Source: Parapedobacter deserti (GTDB lineage Bacteria; Bacteroidota; Bacteroidia; Sphingobacteriales; Sphingobacteriaceae). Taken from it: 64,000 nt of DNA. The stretch is from NCBI RefSeq assembly GCF_042646065.1, contig NZ_JBHRTA010000038.1, positions 124,001 through 188,000 of the forward strand. The letters are read 5' to 3'. Positions 45,850 to 53,663 of the stretch are shown here, one piece after another. Within the stretch, counting starts at the first letter, position 1. Every line of letters begins with the position of its first letter. The position numbers were made by a program, and so were the translations under genes. The notes beneath the pieces were generated by a model, which was given only the letters and a program-made list of their open reading frames with translations, was not told where the DNA came from and made no database searches.

Positions 45850-47601
45850 TCAGCTGAAATAAATGTATGCGGCTAAAATGAGCGCAATAATTCCCACAGA
45901 GGCAATGACATCCCATCTGGTCCAGCTTGCCCGGCTGGTTTCTTTGTGTTCTTCCGTAACGGTACCAAAGGTAAGCCCCTCAATCTTAGCATACGATGGC
46001 GGCGCCGTGGCGTAGCTTACCACGAACATAACTGCCAAACTGATCAAGAAGATTATCAGGCTGTAGTATTGAAAAAACATGTTATTTAAAATCCATAAGA
46101 AAGAGCCTTCCGTATAGGCAAACCCTTCCGACAATTTGACGGGCGTGTCTATGGCTAGGCGCAACAGACCAAGAAAAAACCCGGCGTACAAAGCTGCTAA
46201 GCATCCCTTGGAATTCAGTCGCTTATGGAAGATCCCGGCAAAAAAGACGACCGCAATGGGCGGGGCAAGATAAGCTTGAACACCTTGGAGATAGTCGTAG
46301 AGCCCCCGTCCGCCTCGTATGACCGGAATCCATAGCAAGCCGATAATGATCATTACCACGGTGGCGAAACGTCCCACCCATACCAAGGTTCGCTGGGGGA
46401 CATTAGGGCGCAGTCTGGAATAGAAATCGATGGTAAAGAGGGTGGACGACGCATTGAATGCACCGGCAAGCGAACTCATCAATGCAGCAAGCAACCCGGC
46501 AACAACCAGCCCCCGTATGCCTACGGGCAGGACGTGAGCAACCATCAGGGGAAACGCCTGCTGCGCATTGTCGCGTATAATTTCGCCATCATCGCCGATT
46601 AGCTGATCGGTCAGTGCGGGAAGTTTCCCGCTGGAGGCCAACGCGTAGCAGATCATGCCGGGAATGATAAAAATGAACACCGGGAATAGCTTGAAAAAAG
46701 CAGCGGCGATGGATCCCCTTCTTGCTTCAGTTTCATTGCGCGCGCCCAGCACGCGTTGTACGATATACTGGTCCGTTGTCCAGTACCAGAGGCCGATGAT
46801 GGGTGCACAGAACAGCATGCCGACCCACGGATAGTTGTCATTGAAGTACCAGGCCATCCTGCCCGTTTCTTTTACCGGGCTCCAAGTGCCTTCCACGCCT
46901 TCCGGTACCAACGGCTTCCAAAGGTTAAACATCTCGTCGCCTACGGTAGCCCGCAGTTCCGACCAGCCGCCGATCGCTTGCAACCCGAGGATGGTTACCA
47001 GTGCCGAACCGATAATCAGTACCACCGTTTGGAACGCCTCCGTGTAAGCAACCGCCTTCATGCCGCCCACGGCCGTATACAATCCCGTGAGGAGAATGAT
47101 CAGCACAGAGCCCACCCAGAAGCTGTCGAATCCCATGAAGGTTACTTCCGGTAGCAAGCTCGTGAAAACCATTCCGCCGGCGTACACGCCGACGGCGAGC
47201 TTCGTTAACACATAAGCAACCAATGAGATGGCCGAGAGTACTGTTCTTGCACGGGGAGAAAAACGCCGCTCCAAAAACTCGGGCATGGTAAACACTTTGG
47301 AGCGCATATAGAAAGGCACGAGTATCCAGGCAAGGACCAGCAGGCACCATGCATGCAGTTCGTAGTGCGCCATGGCCACACCGTCAGTAGCGCCCGATCC
47401 CGCTAGCCCTACGAGGTGCTCCGAACCGATGTTGGAGGCAAAGATGGATGCACCGATGACGAACCATCCAAGGCTCTTTCCGGCGAGAAAATAGTCCTGC
47501 GCCGAATCATTCCGCTTCCTCATGGACCAGATGGCTATACCTGCCACCAATAAAAAGTAAAAGGCTATGACGAACCAATCGAGTGTTTCAAGGAGTTGCA
47601 T
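45850..47601 (-). CDS. Sodium/solute symporter (SSS) family sugar transporter
   Basis: A 583-residue inner-membrane symporter with about 14 hydrophobic helices. The SSS motifs include D-Y-F-L-A-G-K-S-L-G-W-F-V-I-G-A-S-I-F-A-S-N-I-G-S-E-H near the N-terminus, then T-D-Q-Y-I-V-Q-R-V-L-G-A-R-N and L-A-A-L-M-S-S-L-A-G-A-F-N-A-S-S-T-L-F-T-I-D, the Na+-site helix. SGLT-like relatives bring glucose, galactose or arabinose in with Na+. It lies 45 nt downstream of araA in the araBDA operon, which makes L-arabinose the most likely substrate. Confidence 0.92.
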   Translation of the reverse strand: MQLLETLDWFVIAFYFLLVAGIAIWSMRKRNDSAQDYFLAGKSLGWFVIGASIFASNIGSEHLVGLAGSGATDGVAMAHYELHAWCLLVLAWILVPFYMRSKVFTMPEFLERRFSPRARTVLSAISLVAYVLTKLAVGVYAGGMVFTSLLPEVTFMGFDSFWVGSVLIILLTGLYTAVGGMKAVAYTEAFQTVVLIIGSALVTILGLQAIGGWSELRATVGDEMFNLWKPLVPEGVEGTWSPVKETGRMAWYFNDNYPWVGMLFCAPIIGLWYWTTDQYIVQRVLGARNETEARRGSIAAAFFKLFPVFIFIIPGMICYALASSGKLPALTDQLIGDDGEIIRDNAQQAFPLMVAHVLPVGIRGLVVAGLLAALMSSLAGAFNASSTLFTIDFYSRLRPNVPQRTLVWVGRFATVVMIIIGLLWIPVIRGGRGLYDYLQGVQAYLAPPIAVVFFAGIFHKRLNSKGCLAALYAGFFLGLLRLAIDTPVKLSEGFAYTEGSFLWILNNMFFQYYSLIIFLISLAVMFVVSYATAPPSYAKIEGLTFGTVTEEHKETSRASWTRWDVIASVGIIALILAAYIYFS

Positions 47602-47646
47602 AACGGTTTATAATTTGGGTTAAAGTTAGTACATTTTTAATTGAAG

Positions 47647-49143
47647 TTATCGGATTTTGTAATACACATCATTCCATTGGATTTCCTTTTGAAATTCGGT
47701 CAGGCGCGTGTCTTTGCCGATGTGAAGCAGCTCAATACCGGCTATTGACGCAAAGTCCCTGAAGTATTCCACGGAGAGGTTCTGACTGTACACCGTGTGG
47801 TGTGCACCGCCTGCGTAGATCCATGCGGTGCAGCCGGTGTTCATGTCAGGCAGCGGCCGCCATAATACTCGGGCTACCGGTAATTTAGGAAGGCCGTGCT
47901 GCGGTTCCTGTGCCTCGACGTCATTTACAATCAGCCTAAAACGATCGCCCATGTCGACAAGGCTCGCATTGAGTGCTGGGCCTCCCGCAGCGTCGAAAAC
48001 CAGCCTAGCAGGATCTTCTTTACCGCCAATACCCAGCGGATGCACTTCCAGTTTGGGCTTCCCATTGGCCAGGGCCGGGTCCACTTCGAGCATATGGGCT
48101 CCAAGTACCATGGTATTTGAAGGGTCTAAATGGTAGGTATAGTCTTCCATGAAAGCGTTGCCTCCAGGCATTCCGGCGGCCATGACCTTTGCTGCGCGGA
48201 CCAGTACGGCGGTCTTCCAGTCGCCTTCACCGGCATAGCCGAATCCTGCCTGCATAAGCCGTTGCGTGGCGATGCCGGGCAACTGCTTCAAGCCATGCAG
48301 GTCTTCGAATGTGTTGGAGAATCCCTTGAAACCGCCGTCTACGAGGAATTGCCGCAGGCCGATTTCAATCTGCGCCGCATCGCGCACGTTCTGGTGTTTG
48401 TCGCCGCCGTGCCGCACGTTTGCGGCCAGGGTATACGTATGCTCATATTCGTCGATCAACTGATCGATCTGGGCCTCAGAGACAGCATTGACTACCTGCA
48501 CCAGATCGCCCACCGCGTGGGTGTTGACGGAAAAGCCGAATTCGGCCTCGGCGGTGACTTTATCGCCGTCGGTAACCGCCACATTTCGCATATTATCGCC
48601 GAAGCGGGCGAATTGCGCGCCCTGCCAGTCGTGCCAAGCTGCCGCGGCGCGGGCCCACACGTTGATCTGATTAAGCACGTTACCGTCCCGCCAGTGGCCT
48701 GTGATTACCTTGCGGTTGATGCGTAGCTTGGAGACGATATGACCGAATTCACGGTCGCCATGCGCGCTTTGGTTGAGGTTCATGAAATCCATATCAATAC
48801 TGTCCCACGGAATATCGCGGTTATATTGTGTGTGGAGATGCAGCAACGGCTTGTTCAGAATCTTCAGTCCCCGTATCCACATTTTTGCGGGAGAGAACGT
48901 GTGCATCCAGGTGATGATCCCGATACAGTTGGTTGCATGGTTCGCATCGGCTATGGCCGCGTAAATCTCATCAGAGGTTTTGACGATAGGTTTGAAAACC
49001 ACGCTGACGGGGATTTGTGCCGACTGGTCTAAGTAGCGTGCGATTTCTTCTGCGTGTATGGCCGCCTGCCGGAGTGTTTCTTCTCCATAAAGATGCTGGC
49101 TCCCGGTGAGGAACCACAATTCCAAGTTCTTAAGATTGATCAT
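47647..49143 (-). CDS. araA: L-arabinose isomerase
   Basis: A 498-residue enzyme converting L-arabinose to L-ribulose in the cytoplasm with Mn2+; family length is about 500. Recognisable motifs are W-F-L-T-G-S-Q-H-L-Y-G at the N-terminus, I-T-W-M-H-T-F-S-P-A-K-M-W, N-L-N-Q-S-A-H-G-D-R-E-F-G and G-Y-A-G-E-G-D-W-K-T-A near the active site, M-E-D-Y-T-Y-H, and H-H-T-V-Y-S-Q-N-L near the C-terminus, containing the last metal-site His. It is the third gene of the ara operon, 66 nt after araD, and feeds the ribulokinase encoded two genes upstream. Confidence 0.98.
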   Translation of the reverse strand: MINLKNLELWFLTGSQHLYGEETLRQAAIHAEEIARYLDQSAQIPVSVVFKPIVKTSDEIYAAIADANHATNCIGIITWMHTFSPAKMWIRGLKILNKPLLHLHTQYNRDIPWDSIDMDFMNLNQSAHGDREFGHIVSKLRINRKVITGHWRDGNVLNQINVWARAAAAWHDWQGAQFARFGDNMRNVAVTDGDKVTAEAEFGFSVNTHAVGDLVQVVNAVSEAQIDQLIDEYEHTYTLAANVRHGGDKHQNVRDAAQIEIGLRQFLVDGGFKGFSNTFEDLHGLKQLPGIATQRLMQAGFGYAGEGDWKTAVLVRAAKVMAAGMPGGNAFMEDYTYHLDPSNTMVLGAHMLEVDPALANGKPKLEVHPLGIGGKEDPARLVFDAAGGPALNASLVDMGDRFRLIVNDVEAQEPQHGLPKLPVARVLWRPLPDMNTGCTAWIYAGGAHHTVYSQNLSVEYFRDFASIAGIELLHIGKDTRLTEFQKEIQWNDVYYKIR

Positions 49144-49209
49144 TTTTTGTTTTCGCTGGATGTTCCTGTTCTTTCTTGCTTATTCCTAGTTCCTGCTCCG
49201 TTGTCCACA

Positions 49210-49911
49210 TTACGACTGGCCATAATACGAATCCGGCCCGTGTTTCCGTTCATAATGCTTTTTGATGAGCGAATCCTTAAGCCGTGGCGCTCTGGGATTG
49301 ATTTGCTCAGTTAGTGCGGCCATTTTCGCCACATATTCCAGAACTGCGCTATTATAGACGGCTTTTTCCCCGGTTGCTCCCCAAGTAAACGGCGCATGGT
49401 TACCCACCAATATCATTTCTACCTCGCGGTAATCGAGCTGTTGCTGCTCAAAATGATTGATGATCTGAAATCCCGTTTCGTATTCATAATTCCCCGCAAT
49501 CTGGCCGTCGGCCATAGGCGGAGCACAGGGGATGTCAGCTGTCAGGTGATCGGCATGCGTGGTGCCATAGATAGGGATGTCGCGCTGGCTTTGGGCCCAA
49601 GCCGTCGCATACGTTGAATGGGTATGGACGATTCCGCCGATTGCCGGCCAGTGTTTGTACAATACCGCGTGGGTCTTCGTATCGGACGATGGACGTAAAT
49701 CGCCCGCCACGACACTCCCATCAAAGTCTACAACGACCATTTTCTCGGGTGTGAGATCGGCATAAGCTACGCCGCTTGGCTTGATGGCGAACACACCCTC
49801 TGCATGGTCGGCAACGCTGGCGTTGCCGAAGGTAAACAACACCAGGCCCAAATGGGGCAGTTGCATATTGCAGGCGTAGGCCGATTGTCTGATTGCACTA
49901 TATTTTTCCAT
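49210..49911 (-). CDS. araD: L-ribulose-5-phosphate 4-epimerase
   Basis: A 233-residue class II aldolase/epimerase that converts L-ribulose 5-phosphate to D-xylulose 5-phosphate. Zn2+ ligands are visible: His96 and His98 in I-V-H-T-H-S-T-Y-A-T-A and His172 in V-G-N-H-A-P-F-T-W-G, with Asp77 as the equivalent of the E. coli acidic residue. The phosphate site T-F-G-N-A-S and K-P-S-G-V are present. Length equals that of E. coli AraD (231). Its start overlaps the araB end by 14 nt, so the two are translationally coupled. Confidence 0.97.
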   Translation of the reverse strand: MEKYSAIRQSAYACNMQLPHLGLVLFTFGNASVADHAEGVFAIKPSGVAYADLTPEKMVVVDFDGSVVAGDLRPSSDTKTHAVLYKHWPAIGGIVHTHSTYATAWAQSQRDIPIYGTTHADHLTADIPCAPPMADGQIAGNYEYETGFQIINHFEQQQLDYREVEMILVGNHAPFTWGATGEKAVYNSAVLEYVAKMAALTEQINPRAPRLKDSLIKKHYERKHGPDSYYGQS

Positions 49912-51577
49912 GGTTTAAATCATTGTCCAACCTGTGTTCAATAAATGCGCCCAATTGTTGGTAACGCTGATAGCGCTTGACATATAATGCGGTGTGCTCC
50001 GCATTTGGCAGGTATTCCTTATCAAAGCCCTGCCCCATTTGCGCCATAGCATCTTCCACGCGGCTGAAAAGGCCGGCTGCTGTGGCGGCAAACATGGCAG
50101 CACCGATGGCACATGTTTGTTCTGACCGGTGCACCTTAATGGGCATGCCGATGACATCGGCCATCATTTGCATCACGAACGGCGATTTGCGAGGTATTCC
50201 TCCTAAGGCGATGATTCCTTTCACCGGTATGCCTTCCTCGATAAATCGATCAACGATCCGCTTAGCGCCGAAGGCGGTGGCTTCCACCAACGCGCGGAAT
50301 AGCCGAGGGGCATCCGTGGCCAGGTCGACTCCGGTGATCGCACCTTTGAGCAGTTGGTTGGCATCGGGCGTGCGCCGGCCGTTTAGCCAGTCGACGGCCA
50401 GTTCGCAATGCTCGGCCGGTGGAAGTTGGGCAGCCTGCCTGCTCAGCTCTGCCAGAAGCTGCGTTTCCAGTTGGCGGACGTGATCGCGCAGGGTGTCATC
50501 AGGTATGCCCGCAGCCAATGCGTTCAATGGCCACGATAGCAGATTTTTAAACCAGGCATACGCATCTCCAAAGGCGGATTGGCCCGCTTCGAGGCCGATC
50601 ATACCGGGTATGACCGAACCATCCACCTGCCCGCATATTCCGTTGACCAGCTTACCCTCCATCTCATTTCTGGGTGCTACCAGAATATCGCATGTCGATG
50701 TTCCGATGATCTTGCTAAGGAAGTAGGGCTCGATTTGTCCGCCCACGGCACCCATGTGGCAGTCAAAGGCACCGATCCCGACCACGACGTCGGTTGTAAG
50801 CCCCAGTTTTTCAGCCCATGTCTCGCTTAAGGTACCCGCCGCTTGGTCGGCAGTGAACGTCCGATTTGGCAGTTTCGAAGTGAAATCATCCAATAGCGGA
50901 TCCAGGGATGCAAAAAAGTCGTTTGAAGGAAAGCCGCCGAATTCCACGGCCCAGAGCGATTTATGCCCTGCAGAACAAACGCCTCGTTTGATGTCGGTAA
51001 ACCGCTCTCCGCCGCAGAGCAAAAAGGGGATCCAGTCACAATGCTCTACCCATGAGTAGGTAGCGCGACGAACTTCCTCATCCTGGCGGAAGACATGGAG
51101 TAGCTTTGCCCAGAACCATTCTGATGAATAGATCCCACCCACGTATCGGAGGTAGTTGGGTTCGAATTTTTTAGCGAGCGCATTGATTTCTGCCGCCTCC
51201 GTTATGGATGTGTGGTCTTTCCAAAGCACAAACATGGCGTTGGGATTATCCGCGAACTCCGGCAGCAGGGACAATGGCACGCCCCGCTGGTCTACCGCTA
51301 CGGGGGTAGATCCGGTCGTATCCGCAGAGATACCTACAATATGCCGTGCGATGGACGCTCCCCCTTGTTTCACGCACGCGCGTACGGTATGTTCCAGCCC
51401 CTCAATATAGTCAAGCGGATGCTGTCTGAACCGATTCTGTGCGGGATCGCAGTACAGCCCCCTTTTCCAACGCGGGTATTCGAATACGGATGATGCAACT
51501 TCTTCCCCATTTACCGTATTTACCAATACCGAACGTACCGAGTCCGTTCCGAAGTCTACCCCTATTACATAGCTCAT
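49898..51577 (-). CDS. araB: Ribulokinase
   Basis: A 559-residue FGGY-family kinase that phosphorylates L-ribulose at O5. The N-terminal phosphate-1 motif is G-V-D-F-G-T-D-S-V-R. The central region carries H-C-D-W-I-P and G-I-G-A-F-D-C-H-M-G-A-V-G, and the C-terminal ATP-site motif is G-G-I-P-R-K-S-P-F-V-M-Q-M-M-A-D-V. Length agrees with bacterial AraB (about 560). First structural gene of araB-araD-araA-SSS-TIM, preceded by a 112-nt gap that contains the ACATTTAATTA motif. The gene order and absence of a cytosolic araC suggest control by the Nudix regulator upstream. Confidence 0.97.
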   Translation of the reverse strand: MSYVIGVDFGTDSVRSVLVNTVNGEEVASSVFEYPRWKRGLYCDPAQNRFRQHPLDYIEGLEHTVRACVKQGGASIARHIVGISADTTGSTPVAVDQRGVPLSLLPEFADNPNAMFVLWKDHTSITEAAEINALAKKFEPNYLRYVGGIYSSEWFWAKLLHVFRQDEEVRRATYSWVEHCDWIPFLLCGGERFTDIKRGVCSAGHKSLWAVEFGGFPSNDFFASLDPLLDDFTSKLPNRTFTADQAAGTLSETWAEKLGLTTDVVVGIGAFDCHMGAVGGQIEPYFLSKIIGTSTCDILVAPRNEMEGKLVNGICGQVDGSVIPGMIGLEAGQSAFGDAYAWFKNLLSWPLNALAAGIPDDTLRDHVRQLETQLLAELSRQAAQLPPAEHCELAVDWLNGRRTPDANQLLKGAITGVDLATDAPRLFRALVEATAFGAKRIVDRFIEEGIPVKGIIALGGIPRKSPFVMQMMADVIGMPIKVHRSEQTCAIGAAMFAATAAGLFSRVEDAMAQMGQGFDKEYLPNAEHTALYVKRYQRYQQLGAFIEHRLDNDLNHGKI

Positions 51578-51618
51578 ATCTATTTCTTTTTACGCAAAAC
51601 TGGCTAGTGGTGTCTAAA

Positions 51619-51633
51619 TAACATTTAATTAAC
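51619..51633. promoter_or_regulatory. Candidate AraR operator before araB
   Basis: TAACATTTAATTAAC (51619-51633) lies 42-56 nt upstream of the araB ATG and contains the palindrome TTAATTAA. Its core ACATTTAATTA (51621-51631) recurs exactly at 52649-52659, upstream of the GH97-derived gene. Binding by the Nudix regulator is inference; I do not recall the published operator well enough to compare. Confidence 0.35.
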
Positions 51634-51689
51634 GAGAATTAAAAGAAAAACGGTAGAAAAATTTGTTTATTGCCCGTATGCCAATGGTT

Positions 51690-52388
51690 TTAATATTCTG
51701 GATTGGACACGAAATTCAGGAACTTTGTAAACTTCTCTTTGTACGTTGCCTTGTCAAGCTTATAATAAAAGGCCCCTTTCTTGGAGTTTTCTTTATCCTT
51801 GTCCATTTGTTTAATAAGCAGTCCGGTGGAGCGCAGCTTCCGCGTGAAATTGCGTTTGTCCAATTGTACGTCATACACTTGTTCGTAAAGCGTCAGTATT
51901 TGCGGTATGGTAAACTTTTCAGGCAGCAATTCGAACAGTATCGGGTGCAATGCAGCCTTATAGCGCAGTTTCCTTTTTGCGTTTTGTACCATCCGGTCGT
52001 GGTCAAAGATAAGCTTTGGTACGCGATTTAGCGGGAACCATTCTGCACGGTAGTCATCACTAAGCTGCTTTTCGTATTTTTTAATATCGACGAGCGCGAA
52101 ATAGGTGATACTGATGGTCCTTTCGATGGGATCGCGGTTTGGTTCACCAAAAACCAATAGCTGCTCCATGTACACATCTTTCAGCCCGGTGAGCTGCTTG
52201 AGCACCCTTGAAGCAGCTTCTTCCGGTTTTTCGTCAGATTGAACAAACCCACCCATAAGACTCCATTTGTCTTTTTCAGGCTCAAATCCTCTTTTGATTA
52301 AGAGTAGTTTTAAATTGTAACCATCAAATCCGAAAATAATGCAGTCTACCGCTACCAGAATGCGGGTCTGTTTAACGTACTTTGTCAT
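51690..52388 (-). CDS. Nudix-related transcriptional regulator, AraR-like
   Basis: A 232-residue protein from the ATG at 52388 (an ATG at 52424 adds 12 residues). The N-terminal Nudix-like domain (about 5-140) keeps G-G-F-V at 46-49, but the Nudix box is degenerate: the helix that should read R-E-x-x-E-E reads S-R-V-L-K-Q-L-T-G-L, so hydrolysis is unlikely. The C-terminal winged-helix domain (about 150-225) has F-T-I-P-Q-I-L-T-L-Y-E-Q-V-Y and N-F-T-R-K-L-R-S-T-G-L-L. This is the architecture of the NrtR/AraR group; the Bacteroides AraR of this type represses arabinose genes until it binds L-arabinose. It lies directly upstream of araB in the same orientation, 112 nt away. Confidence 0.88.
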   Translation of the reverse strand: MTKYVKQTRILVAVDCIIFGFDGYNLKLLLIKRGFEPEKDKWSLMGGFVQSDEKPEEAASRVLKQLTGLKDVYMEQLLVFGEPNRDPIERTISITYFALVDIKKYEKQLSDDYRAEWFPLNRVPKLIFDHDRMVQNAKRKLRYKAALHPILFELLPEKFTIPQILTLYEQVYDVQLDKRNFTRKLRSTGLLIKQMDKDKENSKKGAFYYKLDKATYKEKFTKFLNFVSNPEY

Positions 52389-52736
52389 AACTTCAGGTTT
52401 TCTATTGCTGATGTGTTGATGCAATGATAGTTGGATTAAGATGGCATTATTTGACGGAAATTAGCTATTTAACAACAAAATTTATCCTAATTAATACCGA
52501 TATATTATCCATAAATGACATTATTTTATCATGTCGCCTACCAAGGCGTTCAAAACTACAAATGAATTTTATATTTTAAGTAATTGCAAATGAGTTTTTT
52601 ACTTTTTTTTTAAAACGGGCATGAAAAAATTATATAATCGTTTTCTTGACATTTAATTAGAAATACCCGAATTTAGTGGTATCGGTTCACGCTTGTTGGA
52701 CAGACATATCCAGTTATAAACGAATTCGATCTGTAA
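52389..52736. other. Divergent regulatory region between AraR-like and GH97-derived genes
   Basis: A 348-nt, very AT-rich spacer without coding signal. It holds the exact motif ACATTTAATTA (52649-52659) shared with the araB upstream region, and a looser relative TGACATTATTTTATC around 52517-52531. No clear TAnnTTTG box with a proper -33 element was found. TTGACA at 52646 lacks a matching -10 and was not counted. Confidence 0.5.
52649..52659. promoter_or_regulatory. Second copy of the candidate AraR operator core
   Basis: ACATTTAATTA, identical to 51621-51631, lies 78-88 nt upstream of the start of the GH97-derived gene. Its presence before both the catabolic operon and the secreted-enzyme operon suggests joint control. 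Confidence 0.35.
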
Positions 52737-53651
52737 ATGCTCAATTTATGCTTGCTTTTCAGCTTCTTTTTTCATGTTTGCACAACGATGTCAAGCGAGA
52801 CGTGCACCATTGAAAGCCGAGATAGGCGTTTGCACGTGACCGTTCGATCGGACAACGTGGGTATGCTTTCGTATTCCATAAGTCGTGATGGTGTCCCGGT
52901 GATTGAAGGTGGCGCCCTGGGTGTAACCGGGACGAATATTGCTCCGCTAACGGAGCTCCAAATCGTTGATGTGTCTCCTGTTGAACAGATTGACGGCGCT
53001 TATGAAATACAGACATCAAAACGTAGGCTGAATACATATGCTGCCAACAGACGGGTGTTGCGCATGCGCAATCGCGATGACCGCGGATATGATTTAATCG
53101 TCCAAGCCGCTGACGACGGTGTTGCTTTTCGTTATGCTTTTCCCAATAGCTCAGGAAAACTGCTCATTATTGAGGAAGAGTTAACATCGTTCCGTTTCCC
53201 CCAACACGCGAAAAGATGGCTGCAACCCATGGCCGTGGCAAAGTCGGGGTGGGAACAGACCAATCCTTCATATGAGGGGCATTACGTACAAGGCATCCCC
53301 GTGGGTACACCAGAGTCGACCGGCACGGGCTGGGTGTATCCAGCGCTGTTTCAGGTGGATAGCGTTTGGGTGCTGATTACCAAAGCCGGTTTGGACGGCG
53401 GCTATCCCGGCAGGGACGTGGTGATTGCCCGCCGGGCTGGCCAACGATGGTATATTGCCGGTATTAACGGTGAACCGTGGGAAAAGGAAATGGAGTTGGA
53501 CTTGACCTTACTAGGCGGAGGCAGCAACACGGTATTGATCACAGACGGGGCCGCTCCTGGTGCGTTTCAAGTGGTAGGGGCAACTCTTACCAACGCTCAC
53601 ACGGTAACAATGAAACCTAATGGCGGTTTTGTTATGATAATAAACCAATAA
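52737..53651 (+). CDS. GH97 N- and C-terminal domains fused without the catalytic barrel
   Basis: A 304-residue exported protein. Residues about 28-225 match the GH97 N-terminal beta-super-sandwich (M-L-S-Y-S-I-S-R-D-G-V-P-V-I-E, D-D-G-V-A-F-R-Y-A-F, S-Y-E-G-H-Y, Y-P-A-L-F). Residues about 226-302 match the GH97 C-terminal beta domain (V-I-A-R-R-A-G-Q-R-W-Y-I-A-G-I-N-G, L-D-L-T-L-L-G-G-G, then N-G-G-F-V-M-I). GH97 enzymes (alpha-glucosidases, alpha-galactosidases, L-arabinosidases) are about 640-740 residues with a TIM barrel between these parts. Here the whole barrel and the end of the N domain are gone and the join, near residue 225 (about base 53411), is in frame. It cannot be a normal GH97 enzyme. 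It lies 12 nt before GH51a and heads that operon. Confidence 0.75.
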   Translation: MLNLCLLFSFFFHVCTTMSSETCTIESRDRRLHVTVRSDNVGMLSYSISRDGVPVIEGGALGVTGTNIAPLTELQIVDVSPVEQIDGAYEIQTSKRRLNTYAANRRVLRMRNRDDRGYDLIVQAADDGVAFRYAFPNSSGKLLIIEEELTSFRFPQHAKRWLQPMAVAKSGWEQTNPSYEGHYVQGIPVGTPESTGTGWVYPALFQVDSVWVLITKAGLDGGYPGRDVVIARRAGQRWYIAGINGEPWEKEMELDLTLLGGGSNTVLITDGAAPGAFQVVGATLTNAHTVTMKPNGGFVMIINQ

Positions 53652-53663
53652 CTCATATAAACG

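Noticed and set aside
48130..48726. A 198-codon plus-strand ORF antisense to araA
   Set aside because: araA is unmistakable on the minus strand; the antisense frame is a by-product of its codon use.
52646..52651. TTGACA resembling a classical -35 element before the GH97-derived gene
   Set aside because: No TATAAT-like box is present about 17 nt downstream, and Bacteroidota housekeeping promoters use TTTG/TAnnTTTG instead.
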